A program made the position numbers and the translations under genes. Below the pieces are notes generated by a model. It was not told where the DNA came from and ran no database searches. It was given only the letters and a program-made list of their open reading frames with translations. A DNA stretch of 38,793 bases from CAZGWJ01 sp964529445 (lineage in GTDB: Bacteria > Oederibacteriota > Muellerivitia > Muellerivitales > Muellerivitaceae). Positions 1 through 7,166 of this stretch are shown here, in pieces (position 1 is the stretch's first letter; the number at the start of each line of letters is the position of its first letter). The stretch spans positions 1 to 38,793 of the forward strand of contig CAZGWJ010000018.1 in assembly GCA_964529445.1 (NCBI GenBank). Reading direction: 5' to 3'.

Positions 1-2
1 GG

Positions 3-1379
3 GTGCCGCCGACGGCCACCTTCACGCGTTCGGCCACGCCGACGTTCACGCGCACGGCCACGCCCTCGAGCACTCACACCTTCACCTCCACGGCGACGCC
101 GACCTCGACGCGCACGAACACGCTTTCCCCGACCCGGACCTTCACAGGCACGCAATCGCCGACCGCCACCTCGACCGTGACCTTCACCGCGACGCTTTCG
201 GCTACGCCAACACGGACGGCGACGAACACGCACACATCCACGGTGACGGACACCCGTACCCGGACGTTCACGCCCACCCGCACCTTCACGCCGACCGTGA
301 CCCATACATGGACGCCATCGGCAACATCGACGAATACGTGGACGCCGACGGCTTCCAGTACGGTGACCCGCACCTTCACGGGGGTGCCGCCGACCTCGAC
401 CTTCTCCTTCACGCCCACGAATACGCATACCTGGACCGCCACCTACACCTTCACGAACACGGAGACGTTCACGTCGACGAGGACCTTGACTGCGACCCCG
501 ACGGCCACGAAATCCCCGACCCGGACCTTCACGCCGACGAATACCCTCTCCCCGACCCTGACGTTCACCGGGACCGCGTCGCCTTCGGCGACGTTCACCC
601 ACACCCTGTCGCCTACGGACACTTCCACCCCGACCGATACACCCACGGAGACCCCGACCGAAACGTTCACGCCGACCCGGACCCCGACGAGGACCTATAC
701 GCCCACCCGGACCTGGACGGAGACCCGGACCTTCACGGACACCCGGACCCCGACGCCCACGTTCACGCCGACTTCCACCTGGACCCCCACCTGGACCGGG
801 ACGGAGACCTGGACCCCGACCCGGACCTGGACCCTGATCTTCACGGCGACACCGTCCTATACGTCCACCTCGACCTACACCTTTACGCCGACGGATACCT
901 TCACGAGCGTACCCACTTTGACGAATACCCCAAGTTTCACATCGACCCCTTCACCGACCGGTACCTTCACCTATTCGCACACCTCATCCTGGACGGCGAC
1001 GGCGATCTTCACCGCGACCCGGACCTATACACCCACCCCGACCGAGACCTCGCTCCCCACGTCGACGGAAACCGCACTTCCTGCGGCTACCCCCATTCCC
1101 GACAATGGGGAGGTAAGCCCGGTATTCCCGAATCCTTCCTTCGGTTCCCCGGTGGCCTGGACCGTGACCGTGCCCGAGACGGTCCTGGTGAAATGGGCGG
1201 TCTTCACGTCGGCGTACCGCAAGGTCAGGAGCGGCGCCGATTTCGTGACGGGAACCACGCGCTTCGCCTGGGACCTGAAGGATGAGTCCGACCGGAACGT
1301 ATCCAACGGGACGTACTACATCCGCGTCGAGACGGGTTCGGGCAGGACGACGATCCGGAAGGTGCTCGTTCTCAAGTAA
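3..1379 (+). CDS. Thr-rich repeat protein with C-terminal FlgD-like sorting domain (5' partial)
   Basis: The frame is open to the window edge, so this is the 3' part of a longer gene; the GTG at 3 is not a proven start. Residues 1 to about 370 are a low-complexity tract with Thr at almost every second position, alternating with Pro, Phe, Trp, Arg, Ala or Ser (for example TFTPTRTFTPT). After a short linker, residues about 375-458 form a compact domain with PNP, an FAWDLKDESDRNVSNGTYY stretch and a terminal KVLVLK. That pattern matches the FlgD Ig-like / type IX-like C-terminal domains of secreted proteins. I infer an extracellular or surface protein with a stiff, possibly O-glycosylated Thr/Pro stalk and a C-terminal export or anchoring module. 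The 6-bp periodicity of the DNA opens other frames too; these are shadows. The product class is fairly sure, the function unknown. Confidence 0.75.
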   Translation: MPPTATFTRSATPTFTRTATPSSTHTFTSTATPTSTRTNTLSPTRTFTGTQSPTATSTVTFTATLSATPTRTATNTHTSTVTDTRTRTFTPTRTFTPTVTHTWTPSATSTNTWTPTASSTVTRTFTGVPPTSTFSFTPTNTHTWTATYTFTNTETFTSTRTLTATPTATKSPTRTFTPTNTLSPTLTFTGTASPSATFTHTLSPTDTSTPTDTPTETPTETFTPTRTPTRTYTPTRTWTETRTFTDTRTPTPTFTPTSTWTPTWTGTETWTPTRTWTLIFTATPSYTSTSTYTFTPTDTFTSVPTLTNTPSFTSTPSPTGTFTYSHTSSWTATAIFTATRTYTPTPTETSLPTSTETALPAATPIPDNGEVSPVFPNPSFGSPVAWTVTVPETVLVKWAVFTSAYRKVRSGADFVTGTTRFAWDLKDESDRNVSNGTYYIRVETGSGRTTIRKVLVLK

Positions 1380-1549
1380 GAGGAGATGGATATTTAGAAG
1401 TTGAAAACCTTTGATGAATATTTATGAAGCTCCGTTTCCGGCCATCCTATTGCGTGAAACCCCGATGTTTTCGTAGGGGCGGATATTTCAGAGGATTCAA
1501 GTTAGAAGTATACGGAAGAGCACTCATCGGTTGTCCGTCGATCCGGCGG
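1380..1549. other. Convergent intergenic spacer, no gene seen
   Basis: This AT-richer spacer lies between the converging Thr-rich protein gene and the hydrolase gene. It has fragments such as TTTAGAAGTTGAAAA that resemble the degenerate AT-rich dispersed repeats elsewhere in the window. No good T-tailed hairpin is visible. The 14-mer CATCCTATTGCGTG at 1443-1456 recurs at 34254-34267, upstream of the TPR gene. Confidence 0.4.
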
Positions 1550-2368
1550 TTATCTCGAAAAACCCATGAATTCGGACAATGTCTTGACCAGGAGCGGGTG
1601 GCCCAGCGGAAGCTCGTTGTGGCCGACCTCCGGCACGACGAGCCAGCGCTTGGGTTCCGCGGCCGCCTCGAACACCTTCCATCCCAGGTCGGAAGGCACG
1701 ATCTCGTCCTCTCCGGCGTGCAATACCAGGAGCGGGCAGGTCCTTTCCTTCACGCGTTTCACCGTCTCGAACCGGTCCCAGATGAGGAAGGGCGGAAGGA
1801 ACACGAAGGGGTAGAGTCGCCGGGCCAGGCGGAAGGTCGAGGGGAACGAACCTTCCAACACCAGGCCGCCCGGGTCCGTCTCCGAGGCCAACCGGGCCGC
1901 CACGGCCGAGCCGAGGGATTGGCCCCAGACCAGGATGCGATCCTTCCGGACTCCCCTGGAAATCAGGTGCGACCAGGCGGCTCGGGCATCCGCGGCCAAC
2001 GTTTCCTCGCTCAGGCCGGAGCGGCCCCTCCCGCTGTCCCCGTATTCCCGGTAATCGAAGAGCAGAAGGGCGAAGCCCTGGTCGTGCAGGGCCTTCGCGG
2101 TCCCGACCAGCATGGAAAGGTTGGCGGCGTTCCCGTGGCAATAGAGGATCGTGAAGGGTTCCTTCGCGGTTTCGGAGGCCGGTATGAACCAGCCGGAAAG
2201 GAGAACCTCCTCGGAGGAGGGGATTCGCACCTCCTCGTAGCGAAGGCCCGCGTCCGTGGGTCGCGCTTCACCCAGGGGTGAGGGGAAGAACATCATCCGG
2301 CGCTGGGACAGGAAGAACAATAATAGGATGAGACCGTAAACCATCGCGGCGACGGACAGCCATTTCAC
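1550..2368 (-). CDS. Membrane-anchored alpha/beta hydrolase (BEM46/YsgI-like)
   Basis: The GTG at 2368 is preferred (272 aa) because a GGAAGGGGGG ribosome-binding stretch lies just upstream and residue 1 onward forms one hydrophobic anchor (LSVAAMVYGLILLLFFL). The frame is open further upstream, but those residues are not hydrolase-like and would collide with the divergent FKBP promoter. The fold signature is clear: CHGNAAN oxyanion region, nucleophile elbow GQSLG, acid in HAGEDEIV and catalytic His in VGHNEL near the C-terminus. It belongs to the serine aminopeptidase / BEM46-like hydrolase group. The substrate cannot be read from the sequence. It is transcribed away from the FKBP gene with a roughly 200-bp shared upstream region. 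Confidence 0.85.
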   Translation of the reverse strand: MKWLSVAAMVYGLILLLFFLSQRRMMFFPSPLGEARPTDAGLRYEEVRIPSSEEVLLSGWFIPASETAKEPFTILYCHGNAANLSMLVGTAKALHDQGFALLLFDYREYGDSGRGRSGLSEETLAADARAAWSHLISRGVRKDRILVWGQSLGSAVAARLASETDPGGLVLEGSFPSTFRLARRLYPFVFLPPFLIWDRFETVKRVKERTCPLLVLHAGEDEIVPSDLGWKVFEAAAEPKRWLVVPEVGHNELPLGHPLLVKTLSEFMGFSR

Positions 2369-2516
2369 GGTAAACCCCCTTCCCCTCGAAGCGGGGAACG
2401 CCCGGGATATCCGGGGAATCCCCCCGACGATCGCCGTTTCTGCAGGCCGACAGCCCCAGTCTATCAAACGTATTTCCACGTGGATGAAAAAGCGTGTCGC
2501 TCCGGGTGGTTCCGGA

Positions 2517-2522
2517 TAGAAT
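2517..2522 (+). promoter_or_regulatory. Putative -10 box of the FKBP/PFK unit
   Basis: TAGAAT followed by GG lies 42 bp before the FKBP start. No good -35 hexamer is seen 16-18 bp upstream. It fits the recurring -10-strong, -35-weak pattern of this window. Confidence 0.4.
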
Positions 2523-2564
2523 GGCCGCCCGAGCCGTGAATCCATCCGTCGAAAGAGCGCGCCC

Positions 2565-3020
2565 ATGAAGAATCCCCTCTGGTTGTTGGCCCTGATCCCC
2601 GTTCTCCTGCTGGCCCTCTACGGTTGTCGCAAGGGCGCCAAGGCCTCCTCCTCGGAGGCCGTCCCCGCACCCTCGGGGAATGTCGTGAAGACCGCCAGCG
2701 GGCTCCGCTACGAGGTGCTCCGGGAAGGGAAGGGGACCGAGGCCCGCGCGGGCCGGAAGGTGTTCGTCCATTACACGGGGTGGCTCACCGACGGGAAGAA
2801 GTTCGACAGTTCCCTGGACCGCGGCACGCCCTTCGATTTCGCGCTGGGGAGGGGCCAGGTCATCCGGGGATGGGACGAGGGCGTGGAGGGCATGAAAGTC
2901 GGCGAGAAACGGAAACTCACGATCCCCCCGGACCTGGGCTACGGTGCCCGCGGAGCGGGCGGCGTCATCCCGCCGAACGCCACCCTGGTCTTCGACGTGG
3001 AACTCCTGGGAGTGGAGTGA
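2565..3020 (+). CDS. FKBP-type peptidyl-prolyl isomerase, lipoprotein
   Basis: The 151-aa protein begins with a Lys-charged hydrophobic signal (LLALIPVLLLALYGC) ending in a Cys that fits a lipobox, so it is probably lipidated and periplasmic. After a Ser/Ala/Pro linker, the FKBP domain covers residues about 45-151 with the family core VHYTGWLTDGKKFDSS, FALGRGQVIRGWDEG, GEKRKLTIPPDLGYG and IPPNATLVFDVELL. These include the aromatic and Asp residues that line the FK506/proline pocket. Its role is proline isomerisation during folding of exported proteins. The stop codon is 7 bp before the phosphofructokinase start, so the two genes are probably co-transcribed. Confidence 0.93.
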   Translation: MKNPLWLLALIPVLLLALYGCRKGAKASSSEAVPAPSGNVVKTASGLRYEVLREGKGTEARAGRKVFVHYTGWLTDGKKFDSSLDRGTPFDFALGRGQVIRGWDEGVEGMKVGEKRKLTIPPDLGYGARGAGGVIPPNATLVFDVELLGVE

Positions 3021-3027
3021 GGACGCC

Positions 3028-4122
3028 ATGGCACGAAAACCCAGACGCATCGGCATCCTGACCGGTGGGGGCGACTGCCCGGGATTGAACGCCGTCATCC
3101 GCTCGGTCGTGAAGAGCGCCCGACGGGAGGGGATCGAAGTCGTCGGCCTCCTGGACGGGTATTACGGGCTGATGGAGGATCTGACGCGCCCGCTGGATTA
3201 CGATGACGTGTCGGGCATCCTCTCGCAGGGCGGCACCATCCTCGGCTCCTCCAACAAGGACAATCCGTTCCGCTTCGCGACCCTTCAGCCGAACGGGCGA
3301 ATCACCTACCGCGACCGGTCGGCCGACTGCCTGGCGACCCTGAGGCGGCACGGCCTGGAAGCCCTCGTGGTCCTGGGGGGCGACGGCACCATGACGGTGG
3401 CCACGAAGCTCGCGGCGAAGGGCGTGCGGGTGGTCGGCGTTCCCAAGACCATCGACAACGACCTGGTGGGCACCGACCAGACCTTCGGGTTCGATACGGC
3501 CATGTCGGTGGCCACCGAGGCCATCGACCGGTTGCATACCGTGGCCGCCTCCCATCACCGCGTGATGGTGGTGGAGGTCATGGGGCGCTACGCGGGTTGG
3601 CTGGCCTTGGGTTCCGGGATCGCCAGCGGCGGCGACATCATCCTCATGCCGGAATTCCCGTACCGGGAATCGAAGGTCGTGGAGGCCTTGCGGGAAAGGA
3701 AGGCCCGGGGAAGGCGTCACAGCATCGTGGTCGTGGGCGAGGGGGCGCGGCCCGCCGGCGGGAAGATGGTGGTGGACCAGGTCAGACCTCTTTCCCCCGA
3801 GAAGATCCGGCTGGGAGGCATCGGCAAGGCCGTGGCCGCCTGCATCGAGAAGCAGGCGGATGTCGAGGCCCGTGCGGTCGTTTTGGGGCACGTGGTTCGG
3901 GGAGGCACTCCCACCCCGACGGACCGGAAACTGGCCACGCTCTTCGGCGTGGCGGCCCTGGATCTCGTCTCGGCCGGGCGCTTCGGTTTCATGGTGGGAT
4001 TGAAGGGTTCGCGCATCGTCCCGGTTCCCGTGTCGAAGGTCGGCGGCAGGATCCGCAGGGTCCCGAAGGATCATCCGTGGGTTCGAGCGGCGGCCCGGAT
4101 CGGCGTGTCACTGGGGATTTAA
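3028..4122 (+). CDS. pfkA: 6-phosphofructokinase, group III type
   Basis: The protein (364 aa from ATG 3028) phosphorylates fructose 6-phosphate in glycolysis. The N-terminal phosphate-binding loop GILTGGGDCPGLNAVIR, the GGDGT motif (G117-T121) and PKTIDNDLVGTDQTFGFDTA (139 onward, catalytic Asp143 in TIDND) are diagnostic. Gly at position 120 (E. coli 104) indicates ATP use, while Lys140 (E. coli 124) is typical of pyrophosphate enzymes and of the actinobacterial/group III clade. This G/K pairing is known from ATP-dependent group III enzymes, so ATP is the likely donor. An in-frame upstream ATG at 2944 lies inside the FKBP gene and is rejected. The allosteric site of the E. coli type cannot be assessed here. 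Confidence 0.93.
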   Translation: MARKPRRIGILTGGGDCPGLNAVIRSVVKSARREGIEVVGLLDGYYGLMEDLTRPLDYDDVSGILSQGGTILGSSNKDNPFRFATLQPNGRITYRDRSADCLATLRRHGLEALVVLGGDGTMTVATKLAAKGVRVVGVPKTIDNDLVGTDQTFGFDTAMSVATEAIDRLHTVAASHHRVMVVEVMGRYAGWLALGSGIASGGDIILMPEFPYRESKVVEALRERKARGRRHSIVVVGEGARPAGGKMVVDQVRPLSPEKIRLGGIGKAVAACIEKQADVEARAVVLGHVVRGGTPTPTDRKLATLFGVAALDLVSAGRFGFMVGLKGSRIVPVPVSKVGGRIRRVPKDHPWVRAAARIGVSLGI

Positions 4123-4262
4123 GGATCGATACACGGCCAACGCGAAGTCGCGAAGAAGATTTTTTCTTGAAAATCGGTTTTGTTCCGGAAGGGTTCAATA
4201 AACTTCGCCGTTCTTGGCCCCGTACGGGGCCTTGGATTTGAATTTTCCGTAAGGGGTTGCCG
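4123..4262. repeat. Intergenic repeat fragments with 16-bp palindrome
   Basis: The stretch at 4128-4160 carries CGGCCAACGCGAAGTCGCGAAG, shared in reverse orientation with 13186-13220, with variants at 20932 and 36250. GGCCCCGTACGGGGCC at 4216-4231 is a perfect palindrome bracketed by TTGG units, like the hairpins set between CTTGG units at 5680-5730. No T-tract follows it. Confidence 0.5.
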
Positions 4263-4757
4263 GTGACGGCCGAACAGATCATCAAGCTCCTCGAACTCAA
4301 GCCCCATCCGGAGGGCGGTTACTTCCGCGAGACCTACCGGAGCGAGGAGGGCATCCCCCAGGAGGGCCTGCCCGAGGGCTATTCGGGACCGCGGCATTTC
4401 TCGACGGCCATCTACTATCTGCTCACCCCCGAAACGCGCTCGAGGATGCACCGGTTGGCCTCCGACGAGGTCTTCCATTTCTACCTGGGTGATCCCGTGA
4501 CCTGGGTCCTGCTCTCGCCCGGGGGCGACGTGGAGCGGGTCACGATGGGCTCCCTCGTCGAGAGGGGCCATCGGCTCCAGATGGTGGTGCCTGCGGGCAC
4601 CTGGTTCGGCGGGTTCCTGGCTTCGGGCGGGACCTTCGGCCTCCTGGGCACCACGATGGCCCCCGGTTTCGACGAGGAGGATTTCTCCCTCGGGGACCGG
4701 GCCGAGCTCCTGGCGGGCTGGCCGACGGCCGCGAAAGAGATCGTGCAGCTCACCTGA
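4263..4757 (+). CDS. Cupin family protein (DUF985 / cupin_5)
   Basis: The protein of about 164 aa matches the DUF985 cupin family: the N-terminal signature LKPHPEGGYFRETYRS, then HRLASDEVFHFYLGDPV, VPAGTWFGG and GTTMAPGFDEEDF. The conserved His and Glu residues of the beta-barrel could bind a metal. Family members are small cytoplasmic proteins of uncertain role, sometimes linked to sugar epimerase-like activity. The GTG at 4263 is preferred because AAGGGG lies 6 nt upstream; a TTG at 4257 would abut that motif directly. The gene follows pfkA after 140 bp of repeat-containing DNA and is followed closely by the phosphatase gene. Confidence 0.85.
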   Translation: MTAEQIIKLLELKPHPEGGYFRETYRSEEGIPQEGLPEGYSGPRHFSTAIYYLLTPETRSRMHRLASDEVFHFYLGDPVTWVLLSPGGDVERVTMGSLVERGHRLQMVVPAGTWFGGFLASGGTFGLLGTTMAPGFDEEDFSLGDRAELLAGWPTAAKEIVQLT

Positions 4758-4788
4758 GATGCAGATAGAAGATCGAAAAGAGGCGGGA

Positions 4789-5571
4789 ATGACACTGCGA
4801 TTGACGCACAACGAGCTCAAGGACGTGGTGGCCGTGGCCCGCAAGGCGGCCGTGGCGGGCGGCAAGCGCGCGCTCAAGTATTTCCGCACCGACCTTCCAG
4901 TGACCCGGAAGGTGGACCGTTCCCCCGTGACCCGGGCCGACCGGGAGGCCGAGAAGGTCATCCGCCAGGTCATCGAGCGGACCTTCGTGGGCCATCAGCT
5001 CTGCGGCGAGGAATACGGCTGGAACCGCAACACCCTGGCCACCTTCAAGTGGTGGATCGATCCCGTGGACGGGACAAGGCAGTTCATCCGGGGGATCCCC
5101 CTCTGGGGCACGCTGGTGGCCCTGGAAGCGGACGGGGAGGTCGTGGCGGGCGTCATCTATCATCCCGCGCTCGACCTTTGCGTCTGGGCCGGGAAGGGTC
5201 TGGGTTGCTTCGCCAACGGCAAGCGGGTGCACGTCTCGCGGATCCGGGACCTGCGGGAGGGCACCCTTTCCTACGGGGGGTTGCGCCTTTTCAAGCCGGC
5301 GACGGCCCGGAAACTGATGAGCACCTCCTGGCGTTGTTACGACGACCGGGGGTACGGTGATTGCTACGGCCACACCCTGGTCATCCTGGGCCAATCCGAG
5401 GCCATGGTGGATCCCGTCGTGAAGCCCTACGACGTGGCCCCCGTCCGGATCTGCGTCGAGGAGGCGGGCGGGAAGTTCACCGACCTTGGGGGCATGGATT
5501 CCATCTACGAAGGGACCGCGGTCTCCTCCAACGGACTTGTCCACAAGCAGGTCCTCGCCTCCCTCCGCTGA
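4789..5571 (+). CDS. Inositol monophosphatase family phosphatase (HisN-like)
   Basis: This is a Mg-dependent, Li-sensitive-type phosphatase fold. Metal-binding motif 1 is GEEYG, then WWIDPVDGTRQFIRGIPLWGTLVAL, and motif 2 is PYDVAPVRICVEEAGG near the C-terminus, with the usual WD replaced by YD. DPVDGTRQF with the following GIPLWGTL resembles histidinol-phosphatase HisN enzymes more than CysQ or SuhB, so L-histidinol phosphate or a sugar phosphate is a plausible substrate. There are no his genes nearby, so this is inference. The ATG at 4789 has GAGG 5 nt upstream and is preferred over the ATG at 4759, which has no good ribosome-binding site. It probably forms an operon with the cupin gene. 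Confidence 0.85.
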   Translation: MTLRLTHNELKDVVAVARKAAVAGGKRALKYFRTDLPVTRKVDRSPVTRADREAEKVIRQVIERTFVGHQLCGEEYGWNRNTLATFKWWIDPVDGTRQFIRGIPLWGTLVALEADGEVVAGVIYHPALDLCVWAGKGLGCFANGKRVHVSRIRDLREGTLSYGGLRLFKPATARKLMSTSWRCYDDRGYGDCYGHTLVILGQSEAMVDPVVKPYDVAPVRICVEEAGGKFTDLGGMDSIYEGTAVSSNGLVHKQVLASLR

Positions 5572-5582
5572 CATTCATGGGA

Positions 5583-5735
5583 TCCCACCACCAAGAACGC
5601 CAAGCGGCTACGCCGCACGCCAAGAACGGCAGATGCGTCGTTTCGACCTGCATTCGTTCGTTCAAAGATCGGGATACTTGGCGGGGCTCCGAAGGAGCCT
5701 TGGCGAAGGCCCGAAGGGCCCTTGGCGGTCGAATG
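5583..5735. repeat. CCAAG/CTTGG inverted element with embedded small hairpins
   Basis: The left arm has CCAAG units (5590-5630) and the right arm CTTGG units (5678-5727), so the arms are inverted copies around a 45-bp centre. Short perfect hairpins with 3-nt loops are set between the units: GCGGC-TAC-GCCGC (5604-5616), GGCTCC-GAA-GGAGCC (5685-5699) and GGCCC-GAA-GGGCC (5708-5720). It fills the space between the phosphatase and acetyltransferase genes. Related CCAAG units occur at 11138, 11248, 20261 and 33036. Confidence 0.7.
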
Positions 5736-5743
5736 GGGTATCC

Positions 5744-6283
5744 GTGGATTCATTGAGGATCGAGACTGAGCGGTTGTTCCTGCGGGAGTGGGAACTTTCC
5801 GACTTCGAGGCCGTCCATGAATATGCCTCCGACCCCGAGAACGTGAAACACATGGTCTGGGGACCCAATACGGAGGATCAGACCCGGGAATTCCTCCGCG
5901 ACGTCGCACGGCGCCGGGAGGAGCGTCCCCGCGCCGTGATCAGCCTGGCCGTCTGCCTGATGGGGCAGGAGCGGCCGATCGGGGGGTGCAGTCTGGAGTA
6001 CGAGCCCAAGGCCCCGGGCGAGGCGCAACTGGGTTACATATTGAACAAACGGCATTGGGGCAGGGGTTACGGTCCGGAGGCGGCTTCGGCCCTCGTCGAA
6101 TGGGCACGGGTGGCCCATGGCCTGAAGGTCCTCTGGTGCACCTGCAACGCCGAGAACATACCGTCCGCCCGTCTCATGGAGAAGATCGGCATGAAGCGAT
6201 TCGCCCTTTGGCCGAAGCACATCCAACTCAGGACGGGGAAGTGGAGAGACACTCTCGTCTATCGGATGGAATTCACCCGATAG
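5744..6283 (+). CDS. GNAT-family N-acetyltransferase (RimJ/RimL-like)
   Basis: The protein (about 179 aa) opens with RIETERLFLREWELSDFEAV, the classical start of acetyltransferase_3 / RimJ-RimL members. It continues with IGGCSLEY, LGYILNKRHWGRGYGPEAASALVEWA (acetyl-CoA pyrophosphate loop, Q/RxxGxG/A variant RGYGPEA) and NIPSARLMEKIGMKR. It probably acetylates an amine on a small molecule or a protein N-terminus, acceptor unknown. The start is uncertain: GTG 5744 has GGGG 6 nt upstream, TTG 5753 is an alternative. The longer frame upstream runs through repeat DNA and is not used. Confidence 0.88.
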   Translation: MDSLRIETERLFLREWELSDFEAVHEYASDPENVKHMVWGPNTEDQTREFLRDVARRREERPRAVISLAVCLMGQERPIGGCSLEYEPKAPGEAQLGYILNKRHWGRGYGPEAASALVEWARVAHGLKVLWCTCNAENIPSARLMEKIGMKRFALWPKHIQLRTGKWRDTLVYRMEFTR

Positions 6284-6341
6284 ACGAGAATGTGGAATGA
6301 GCAATTAGGAATGATGAATTGACGGATGCAGACGGCAAAAA

Positions 6342-6433
6342 CCTGAAATTCCTCCCCTGCGGGTTCGGAATGACAGATCGAACGATTAGCCGCATCTGTC
6401 ATCCCGAGCGATCTTCGAGGGATCTCAGGTTTG
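6342..6433. repeat. Head-to-head pair of CHPERS-type dispersed repeats
   Basis: The right half (6395-6433) reads TCTGTCATCCCGAGCGATC and on to GGGATCTCAGG. The left half (6342-6379) is the same kind of unit on the other strand (TCTGTCATTCCGAACCC on to GAATTTCAGG). The two meet at an 11/12-bp inverted repeat (6367-6378 and 6394-6405) with a 15-bp centre. This is the repeat class often mis-translated as CHPERS in bacterial genomes. It sits between the convergent acetyltransferase and yqjD-like genes and could act as a transcript end. Confidence 0.75.
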
Positions 6434-6449
6434 GGATGAGTGGTTACCC

Positions 6450-6791
6450 CTATTTTTTACGGGAGGTCAGCGCCGCGAGGACCGTGCCGGCCAGGACCCC
6501 GACGGCCGCCGCGATGGCGAGGGCCTTCTTGGGGTTCGCCTGGGTGTAGCGGACGGCCTTCGCCTCGGCCCTTCGGTATTCGGCCTTCAATTTGCGGACG
6601 CGAACCTTCAACTTCGCGAGTTCCGCCTTCGCCTTCTCCCGCGTGCGGGGGTCCTTCAGTTTCTTCTCGGCCGCACGGACCTTCACGAGGGCCTTCCGCA
6701 GGCTCTCCTTCACGGCCTTCTTGACCTGCTCCCGCTTGCGGCGGTCCTTCAGCTGTTTCCCGATGTTCTTCAGCGTTTTCTTCACGGCCAT
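6450..6791 (-). CDS. YqjD/ElaB-like (DUF883-type) membrane-anchored coiled-coil protein
   Basis: The protein of 113 aa has a long highly charged Lys/Arg/Glu/Ala helix (residues about 1-80), then YTQANPKKALAIAAAVGVLAGTVLAALTSRKK, a single C-terminal membrane helix after an NP motif. That is the layout of DUF883 proteins such as YqjD and ElaB, inner-membrane proteins reported to associate with ribosomes in stationary phase. The start is well supported by AAGGAGGT 5 nt upstream. It follows the YqjE-like gene by 25 bp on the same strand, so the pair resembles E. coli yqjD-yqjE with the order swapped. The homology is by architecture and tail motif rather than long identity. Confidence 0.7.
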   Translation of the reverse strand: MAVKKTLKNIGKQLKDRRKREQVKKAVKESLRKALVKVRAAEKKLKDPRTREKAKAELAKLKVRVRKLKAEYRRAEAKAVRYTQANPKKALAIAAAVGVLAGTVLAALTSRKK

Positions 6792-6816
6792 GGCCGACCT
6801 CCTTGAGATGGATGCT

Positions 6817-7140
6817 TCATCTTCCCCGAAGGGCCAGAATCAACGCGCAAACAAGGCAGAGGAAGGCGCCGCCGATCCCGAAGACCAGTCCCACGGAGGA
6901 CCCGGTCGTCTCGGCGATGAAAAGCAGGGCCCCGGTCACGAAGAAGACGCTGCCGGCCGCCATCAGCACCGTCAGGAGGATGAGTCCCATGAGCCGCCGG
7001 GCCAGCCGCTCCACCTGGTGGTGCAATTGCCCCCCCAGCCCCTCCAGGAAACGCTTGGCCCAGGACGCCACATGGGTCAGGGTTTCCAACGCGACCCCCA
7101 GGCCGCCGGAGGAGGATGGGGTTGATTTCTTCTTCGCCAT
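6817..7140 (-). CDS. YqjE-like phage-holin-superfamily III membrane protein
   Basis: This 107-aa protein has two predicted membrane helices (LMGLILLTVLMAAGSVFFVTG and SVGLVFGIGGAFLCLVCALIL) behind an amphipathic N-terminus, the layout of the YqjE / putative holin-X family. Its role is unknown; in E. coli the homologue is encoded with YqjD. The ATG at 7140 has GAGGTG 4 nt upstream. A -10-like TAGAAT lies at 7166-7161, about 20 bp before the start. It is the first gene of a two-gene unit with the DUF883-like gene. Confidence 0.7.
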   Translation of the reverse strand: MAKKKSTPSSSGGLGVALETLTHVASWAKRFLEGLGGQLHHQVERLARRLMGLILLTVLMAAGSVFFVTGALLFIAETTGSSVGLVFGIGGAFLCLVCALILALRGR

Positions 7141-7160
7141 GGGGCACCTCGCTTTTGTTC

Positions 7161-7166
7161 ATTCTA
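7161..7166 (-). promoter_or_regulatory. Putative -10 box of the yqjE-yqjD-like unit
   Basis: TAGAAT followed by GA on the minus strand, 21 bp before the ATG at 7140. No convincing -35 hexamer is seen. The AT-rich repeat fragment AATTAGAAATGTGCAATTCG follows at 7180-7199. Confidence 0.4.

Noticed and set aside
74..670. Antisense Val-rich frames opposite the Thr-rich gene
   Set aside because: They mirror the 6-bp repeat DNA (alternating Val) and have no start signals; the sense protein has a recognisable C-terminal domain.
308..1285. A +2 frame rich in His/Asp inside the Thr-rich gene
   Set aside because: It is a by-product of the GAC/CAC-like repeat pattern without domain or ribosome-binding site.
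2369..2566. N-terminal extension of the alpha/beta hydrolase to an ATG at 2566
   Set aside because: Residues are not hydrolase-like, there is a strong ribosome-binding site at GTG 2368, and the extension would cover the divergent FKBP promoter.
6319..6549. Plus-strand frame between the acetyltransferase and yqjD-like genes
   Set aside because: It contains the CHPERS repeat translation and runs antisense into the yqjD-like gene.
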